A stretch of DNA of 64,000 nt from Hymenoscyphus infarciens (taxonomy: Eukaryota; Ascomycota; Leotiomycetes; Helotiales; Helotiaceae), in the NCBI GenBank assembly GCA_001414345.1, contig LLCB01000012.1, positions 186,001 to 250,000 on the forward strand. The letters are read 5' to 3'. The notes below the pieces were generated by a model that saw only the letters and a list, made by a program, of their open reading frames with translations, was not told the DNA's origin and searched no databases. Made by a program: the position numbers and the translations under genes. Positions 57,007 through 64,000 of this stretch are shown here, piece after piece; the stretch's first letter is position 1; each line of letters starts with the position of its first letter.

Positions 57007-58273
57007 GGCTACGTTCTCGTACTATATGTGGGTGATTCGAATAAAGTAGATTTTGGTTGCGCGCAGGAAGGCCGGGGATTTTCCCTAAAGAGACCCTGAT
57101 AAATGGGTCTGGAATGCTACTTTCCCAACCACGTGGAAAGCGAATTGGCCGTGATAGATTTTCCCGGTCGAGCGTGGGAGAAAGATTTTTGAGATTGAAT
57201 TTCTTTTCCCCCCTTTTGGCGCCAAATGCGAGAGGATGGGGCCCGGGTAATATATCTGTCGTTGCTGGTGGTGGCTGCTGCTGCTGCTGCTGCTGTTCTG
57301 GGTTGTGGGTGGGCTCGGAGTGGAGTGGAGAGGGGTAGGATTTAGGATTGGGAGCTTTGCCCTGGGTGGTGGACCTGTGGTGGTTGACAGGCACGGGTAG
57401 AAATGTGCAGGAGGTGTTGTGTTGTTTCACCTTGACACTCCGGCGTTCTTTGGGAGCTTAACGAAACATGGATGCACAATGGTCTTGCAGAAGCGGTCAA
57501 AGGAGGAGAACTTTCAACGCGGGAGATGTTTTGGAAAGGAAGAAAGACCAAAGTAGTGAAAGTGTCCGTAGAGGAGAGGAGAGGAGGGGAGGGGAGGGGA
57601 GAGAAGAAGAGGGTATGGAGGGTTTATGTGGTTGAAGAGTATCAGGTATCAGGTATCAGGTATCAGGGTCTCTTTTCAGGTATCAGGGTCAGGGTCAGGG
57701 CAGGAGCAGACGGGAGTTGGTCATAAGTCCCTGGCTGTACAGTACCTAGGTACATACTGTAACTGTATCCGTACAGTGGTACATACTGTAACTGTATCCG
57801 TACAGTAAGTACCTAGAGGGAGGAATGGGAATGTAAAGTATGTAAGGTTGGCGGCAGGGTTCTTGATATGGAGGTGGAGGTTAAGGTAGGCTGTAGGCCG
57901 GTCTCGGGAGGATTTGAAGGATGTGAGGGAGTCAGTCACTGTAATGTAATGGTGGAGTGAGGTGAGGTGAGGTCGTGGTAGGCGCAGACTCACCTAAAGT
58001 CGTGGTAGGTAAATGAGTAGATGAGTAGATGAGCAAATCCTGTTTGTAGGAGCAGCTTAATCTCTAGTTTACGATTTCTAGCATCATCACCACCAACATC
58101 ATCACCACCAACACCACCAACACCACCACCACCACCACCACCACCAACCGCCATCATCATGAACCTTGATCCCGTGTCGTAAGTGCTCGTCGTGGTCCTG
58201 TCCTGCCCGCCTCTTGCATCGTGGGATGACGATGGTCGCGTTCCTGTTCAAGCATGCCATTGCCCTGCTTTTT

Positions 58274-58308
<35 letters not shown>

Positions 58309-60892
58309 CCGCTGCCGCTGCCGCTCCTGCGTGTCCTCGCTGGTCCTGCTTGATGCGAGTCTTGCCAGCTTGTTGGCCTAGCATAGCATGATGATGGAGG
58401 TGCATGGCATGGCATAACATGGCGAAGTCTCCCCACCAGGTTTAGCTCGGTGAGGTTAGGTGTAGGTACAGGTAGGTACCTGACCAAATACACCAACCAT
58501 AGCCCGCCAAACTGCCAGCTGGGAATCAGCGGCAACGCCAGCTTGTCACTCTTGACAGTGGAGGTGCACTTTTTTCATCCCGTAAAGCGTGGCGGCATAG
58601 CCAACCGGCCGGTTATCATCATGGTGACCACCCTTTTCCATTACCGGGCTGAGCGTGTAGACTCTAGAGGCTGTAAAAACTGTCAGAAGCTCACTTGTCA
58701 AAAAGTAGTCTAGTCTAAATGATGAGAGAAACTGGTGATTGGCCTCCTCTCCGAACCAATGGAACTTACCGACGCACAGAACACTCTTCGAACCTGACGA
58801 ATGGCACCTGGCACCCAGGCACTGAAGCTCCATCAACGTTCAACGCCACCCCCCAAAAACTATTCCTGGCATATCCGCCAAAAACTGAAATCAGCGCTTG
58901 ATTGGCCGCTGAATAACAGCCTGAGACCGCTTTCCACGCCCAGGCTGAACGGCAGAAAAGAGCACCGGCCGCATCGCCGAATGAGAGGTGTCGCCTAGCT
59001 GTGTTTGGGATAGATGGGACGAAGACTAAACAATCTACCTATGAACCGATCAACCCTACCATTCCCCATTTTCTCACCGGGCATTGGGTGATGGGGAGAA
59101 AGATTCCACTCCTAAAGAGCCCATCCAATTGAGTTGATTGAGGCATGATGGCGTGGCATAGGCCGCCAGGTTCAATTGGAAGCGAGGATCGCTGATCGCC
59201 ATCCTGTCTATCTTCCACTCCCCTGTGGAATTCGAGGAACATCCAAGTGGGATTATGGGATATCGATGGATGAGAGATATTCAGGGGAAAGGTGTGTATT
59301 GAGAAGGGAGGAGAAGAGAGTCAATCCCTCGCATCCATCATGACGTTCACTTTTGATCCTAAAAGCCCGGTATCACTGGTATGTAACTGTGTACGAGTAT
59401 TACATATCTACAAGTCTGTTCTTCGTATCACCAAATTGAACTGACACCTTGGCATAAGTTCATAACGTTGCAAGTCTTACCCTAATTCCGGGTCTGCACG
59501 GGATGAAGAAAATCCCTCCCAATCTAAAGAACCTCGAGTTACCAATCTACATGACAAAACGATGCCAACACCAACACGCTACTGTATAGAATAAAGCTGC
59601 ACCTCCGCTTCTAGCGGCCTCAACCGCCAGCTAGTGCCCGGCCAGGTCATATGGAATCTATGCACACATAAAGCTGAATAGCGCCATTCCATGCATATCT
59701 CAGCCGCCCAATGGACCTCGCACACCAGGCATCGCACTCGCACATTCCGAGAATCGAATTCGATTCTTCATCCGTTCTCGACAACCAACCAACTCAGTCC
59801 CATCCTCACCCTCTCAAACCCCTCTCCTCTTCCCTTCTGCGTTTCCCCTCTTCCCTTTTTCGTTCCCCCTCTCCCCCTTTTCACAAAAAAAATGCGGAAA
59901 ACGGAATCGAAATTCTCAACCCTCCATCCCAACCGGGCGGGCTTTCAGAAAACGAAAACTGGAGCCTCGATATTCCCAACCTAACACGGGCGAGTCAACC
60001 CCCCGGTAACCCATCCATCGGGCCCAAAGTGGCAAAAGGGGAATACCCAAAAGGGGACCAAACGTGCCTCACCATCTCATCCCGACTTCAGAAGAAACAC
60101 GCACCGAAGAATCCGTGCCACAGGTAAGTACAGTACTTACTTGACCTTACTTTATTCCTCAGTGCTGTTGTTTCAGGGTGATGACTGAGCGCCGAGGCTA
60201 CTGCAGAGAGGGGGGAAGTGACACAGTTAACACACAGACCGAACCCGTTGATCGAAAACAGATATCGATTGAGAATTCTCCCATATCGATTGAACTCCGT
60301 GTTTGTGGTATCCCGAGTCCCGACGGGATACAAAGCGAAACCGTTGAAAAAAGGTTACTACTGTATCTCCGTACCGTCTCAAACTCTGGAATCCCCGTGC
60401 GTACTAGTACAGCAGGAGAGAGAGGGAGGTACCCCCATAAACCTGGAAGCTTGGGATAAACCTGGCCTACCTGCAACGGTTCGGGTTATGAAACCTTTTA
60501 TATCTATTTATTCAAACTGTGCTGCACTCTTATCACAACCTCCTCCTACTATTACTACTACTACTACTATTACTACTACTACTATTACTACTACTATAAT
60601 TAATTACATCCTTATTCCCAAGGTTCCTTCATTCTCTTTCCCCACCACCTCTCTCGTTCTTAGTAACGAAAGGAACTATACTCCTCTCTCTCTCTATCAA
60701 GTCTCTTCTAAAAAAACAAAACAAAATAAGAAATTTAAAGTTTAATCATTGAAATCCTCTTCTATTCCTTCCTCGGGGTCTTCTTTCAAGACCCTTCGCT
60801 CACCGCTTTTATCTTTTCAGTTTTCCTCTCTCTCTCTTTTTTTTTTTACGAATTAGGAAGGTAGATAGGTAGGTGGAGGACTTTTCTCTAGA
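57007..60892. other. Gene-free region rich in microsatellites
   Basis: About 3.9 kb upstream of the disordered-protein gene. The repeats are CTG at about 57274-57295, AGGTATC at about 57642-57690, a 29-bp direct repeat at 57749-57806, CAC/CAT at about 58081-58160, TGC at about 58276-58307, and ACT/ATT at about 60543-60597. Open frames crossing these repeats exist on both strands but are products of the repeats. I see no tRNA or other RNA gene. Confidence 0.5.
57749..57806. repeat. 29-bp tandem direct repeat with internal dyads
   Basis: Two perfect copies of a 29-bp unit (starting GGTACATACTG and ending CCGTACAGT) lie head to tail, flanked by CAGTACCTAGG on the left and CAGTAAGTACCTAGAG on the right. 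TACAGT/ACTGTA segments inside the unit are mutually inverted, so it could form local hairpins. Confidence 0.75.
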
Positions 60893-61109
60893 GATGCTTA
60901 TTCTTACGTTTCGTAAAGTAATACGAAACGCTTATTTAGCGTAAAGCGTAATATAGCTATTAGCGTTATTATAGGATAGATTTTAGGTATAAAAGTATAT
61001 AAATATAGTACTGAAATATAGCCTTTTAGTATATATTATAATTATATAGAATAATTAAAGCTATTCCTAGAATCGTTATCGCTCTTATTATCTTTATCTT
61101 TATAATAAT

Positions 61110-61432
61110 ACGAAATATATATAACTATAGAAGAGATATATAAGAGTACGTTTAGTAGAATAACGTATATAAATACTAGGCTCTAATATAGAAGAAAAGG
61201 CTAAACTAGTCTTTTCAGAAGAGTAGACTACTATATATAAGAGGTTTAGACGATATAAAAGAGATATAAAACTAAATAACGATATATATTAGCTAATATA
61301 AAAGCCTGAACCTTATAAAGTATATCTGAAAGTCTAGATAGATATATATAACCTTTCTAAATTAGATAATATAAACTAATAATAGCTGAAAGCTAAATAT
61401 ATAGCTAAACTTTATATATAGTAGATACTCTT
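61110..61432 (+). repeat. 320-bp direct repeat, copy 1
   Basis: It shares nearly all its length with 63677-64000, including AGAAGAAAAGGCTAAACTAG and AGGTTTAGACGATATAAAAG. The spacing between copies is about 2.57 kb. The copies may be long terminal repeats of a degraded retroelement or a segmental duplication of a tandem unit. Confidence 0.7.
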
Positions 61433-63676
61433 AGCTATCTAGAATAGCTTAGGTAATAAGCTATTCTATTCTCTTCTCTTGAAAAAGACTTATTTTAAGT
61501 CTTTGCTCTTTTATTATTTAGAGCTAAATTAGAATAGTATAAGTATTATATTTATTATATTTATTATAAGTAAGAAAGTTAATTAGAGTCTAAATCGTAG
61601 CTAACCTAGGTTTAAAGATGCTTTATTTATTATAATATTATAAGCGAGATAAGATATTAAGATATTAGTTTTAAATTATATTTATAAATACTTATAAAAG
61701 AGACTTCGGTTCTAATTCTTTAATATTAAAAGTAAGTATTTGTATTTACTAAAAGAGTATAGTCTAATCTATCTAGTAGATTAGAGAAAGTTTAAAGTAA
61801 AATTAGAAAAAGTTTAAAAGTTAAAGATAAATTTAGAGTAGAGTTAGAAGTTATTTAGTTATAATTAGTAATAATAACTTAGTTAAGAGCTTATTTTAAG
61901 AGTTTACTAATTTATATCTAATTTAAATTCGAATAGAAAAAGAACTTCTAGCTTAGCTAGAAGTAAAAGAAAGTAAGAAAGACTTCTTATTAGAGTTAGT
62001 AGAGTTTTAACTAGTTAAAAGAGTTTATTACTAAATACTATTAAAGTTAAAAATATAAATATTAAAAATACTATTCTAATTTTAGAGATAATAAAAAGAA
62101 TAGTTTTAGCTAGTTAAAAGTGAAATTATTATTAAAGTTATTATATTACTTTATTCCTCTCTTTTATAATTTAGGTTTAAATTAAAGCTTATTTATATTT
62201 GTCTTTATCTTTATCTTTATCTTCTGATTTCGATTCTACTTCTAAAGTAGAGAACGATTTACTATTATATTATAGAGAGTTTAAAGCTAAAATAGATAAG
62301 AAGAGAGTATTTTAGACTATAATACTAATATCTTATAACTTAGTATTTTAGCGTGTCTTCTTATCTATAGTTAAAAGATTAGATACTATTCTAGTAAAGT
62401 TGTTTTTCTAATCTCTCTTCTTTATAATAACTAAGTTTTAAAGCTAAGATATAATCTTATTCTATATATAGAAGAACCTATCTAATTCCTATACTTCTCT
62501 AAGTATAGCTATACTTAAGAAGCGACTTTTAAAATCAGTAAAGGTTTCTTTAGTATTATCTTCTCTATCTATTTATAAGGATTTAAAAGTATTCTAAGTA
62601 TTCTCTATCTTTTAACTAGTTAAAAAGTAGATATCTTAAAAAGCAACTATCTTATCTTAATCTTAGAAAGTATTCTAAACTAAGTCTAACTTATATCTAA
62701 GCTTTAGATAGTTTCTAGCTAGTCTAGTTATTATACTCTAAATAAGAGCTTTATATATTAGAGGTAAACTATAGTAGTTAGTATTTATATAGAGTTTATC
62801 TTATACTAATATTATCTATTATTAGTATATAAGTAAAATATTATTATCTAATAGTTTAATCTTTTCAGTTATCTTACTTTTTTAAAAACAGAGGTTATTT
62901 AAAAAGGCTTTAGAGCTATATTAAGTAAGAGCGGATTATTAGAAAGTATTAAGAGTAGCTACGTCTCTTTACTAAAAGAGATATAAATTTAGACTTAGAA
63001 GTAGAAGAGAGTTTAATTAGAGAGAGTTTAGAGACGAAGCGAGTTATTAACTTTGAAATATAAGCTCGTTTATCTCTCTTTCTAGCTTAGCTAGCTAATT
63101 CCTTATTTCTTGATTTTCTACTTCTAAAGCTTATATAACCGACTATATTTAGTCTATATTTAAGAAGTTCTACTAGTCTCTTTAACTATTATTTTATTAG
63201 AATCTTCTAGATCTTAGTATATAGGTATTATTTAGACAGCTTTTAGAAAGAGAGATAGCCTTAGAAAGGCGTTTAACACCTTATAGTAGAACTAAGTTCG
63301 ATATTTCGAAGATGTCGATTTTAGAGAAGAGAGAGAGTAAGATTAGATTTAGAAGCTTTTATAATAACTATAGTATATTAACTTATTTACTAAATCTAGA
63401 GTTATTAGAAGCTTCGAGAATACTTAGTATATCCTACTTTCTTAATATATCTATAATACGATTTTTACTAGCTATTTATATAAATACTAAACTCTAGTAT
63501 TACTAGCTATCTAAGTAGTCTTTAATTATCTAGCTATTTAAGAAGTTACTATAACTAATCTAATTCTAAGCTAAGTTAACTTTAAAATAAAAATATATAG
63601 TAGATATACTTGAAAAGAGATATTATTTATACTATTACTAGTAAAGAAGAGTTTAGCCTTTTTATATAATAGTATA

Positions 63677-64000
63677 AAATATATATAACTATAAAAGAGA
63701 TATATAGAAGTATGTTTAGTAGAATAATATATATAAATACTAGGCTTTAATATAGAAGAAAAGGCTAAACTAGCCTTTTCTAACTCTAGGAAAGTAAGCT
63801 ACTATATATAAGAGGTTTAGACGATATAAAAGAGATACGAAACCGAATAATAATATATATTAACTAATATAAAAGCTCGAACTCTATAAAGTATATCTAA
63901 AAGTCTAGATAAACGTATATAACCTTTCTAAATTAGATAATATAAAATAATAATAGCTGAAAGCTAAATATATAGCTGAATCTTATATATAGTAGATACT
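63677..64000 (+). repeat. 320-bp direct repeat, copy 2 (cut by the window edge)
   Basis: It matches copy 1 in the same orientation with mostly C/T and G/A differences. It is still matching at base 64000, so its true end is unknown. Confidence 0.7.

Larger units (their letters stand above)
60893..64000. mobile_element. RIP-degraded repeat element entering the right edge
   Basis: It begins GATGCTTATTCTTACG, the same terminus seen in inverted orientation at 9655, and stays homologous to that copy for about 200 bases. The remaining 2.9 kb is TA-rich with stops in all frames. The longest surviving frame (about 63222-63497, plus strand) reads EREIALERRL...SILEKRESKIRFRSFYNN and then hydrophobic residues; I cannot identify the family. 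A 320-bp direct repeat lies inside it. It may be the longer relative of the short element at 8858-9655. The right end is outside the window. Confidence 0.65.

Noticed and set aside
56882..57430. Gln-rich minus-strand frame overlapping the start of the disordered-protein gene
   Set aside because: The Gln run comes from the CTG repeat and the rest overlaps a better-supported gene in another frame.
58157..58420. Alanine- or cysteine-run proteins across the TGC repeat
   Set aside because: The runs are translations of a trinucleotide microsatellite in different frames; nothing else in the frames looks coding.
1..64000. CRISPR array, tRNA or rRNA genes
   Set aside because: No regularly spaced identical repeats with unique spacers were seen, and no cloverleaf or rRNA-like sequence was recognised by eye. 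A covariance-model scan was not possible here.

Overview
This window comes from a filamentous ascomycete. The introns are short (about 45-65 nt), start with GT, end with AG and carry CTAAC/CTAAT-like branch sites. The genes are typical of that group: a Crh-type GH16 wall enzyme, a Zn2Cys6 regulator, an NLR-like NACHT-ankyrin protein and a fungal Vps10. Long AT-rich blocks dominated by TpA and poor in CpA/TpG are what repeat-induced point mutation (RIP) leaves behind. A leotiomycete (Helotiales/Sclerotiniaceae-like) is my best guess, but that rests on general resemblance and I have not tested it.

Layout. 1-60 is the signal-peptide end of a gene leaving the window on the minus strand. 61-6914 has no convincing gene; it holds one strong hairpin and one doubtful long ORF. 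6915-7442 is a small secreted protein. 7443-10652 is a repeat strip with GGATA- and GTTTAG-type tandem repeats and a RIP-degraded inverted-repeat element. 10653-36212 is a mostly ordinary gene-rich segment: GH16/Crh wall transglycosylase, CutC, a serine-rich single-pass membrane protein, an unknown 370-aa protein, a Zn2Cys6 transcription factor, a fatty acid elongase, Vps10, a broken cysteine-cluster gene, and mitochondrial ATP synthase alpha. The last of these has an outsized intron that carries a zinc-finger-like reading frame.

38317-41588 is the standout gene. After removal of four introns it reads as 1024 residues: a RelA/SpoT-like nucleotidyltransferase domain, then a NACHT NTPase, then about seven ankyrin repeats. 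That is the layout of a fungal NLR-type sensor with an alarmone-synthetase-like effector, comparable in logic to bacterial small alarmone synthetases used as toxins in phage defence. It sits directly against a 10-11 kb RIP-mutated transposon island.

The island holds a complete but dead Ty1/copia element (44281-50490, 170-bp LTRs, 5-bp target duplication GAATA). A non-coding, three-LTR miniature retroelement follows (50810-52562, target duplication AGTTT), and then a 734-bp element with 88-bp inverted termini that are themselves palindromic (53694-54427). 54428-60892 contains one disordered-protein gene (55630-57006, minus) and many microsatellites. 60893 to the end is another RIP-degraded repeat. 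Its terminus matches, in inverted orientation, the element near 9.5 kb, and it carries a 320-bp direct repeat.

Cell roles. The core genes serve unrelated housekeeping functions: cell wall cross-linking, copper handling, very-long-chain fatty acid synthesis, Golgi-to-vacuole sorting and ATP synthesis. They show no pathway clustering. The accessory content (NLR, broken cysteine-cluster gene, transposons) lies toward the AT-rich right half. Multi-exon genes are given by their outer bounds, with exon coordinates in the evidence.
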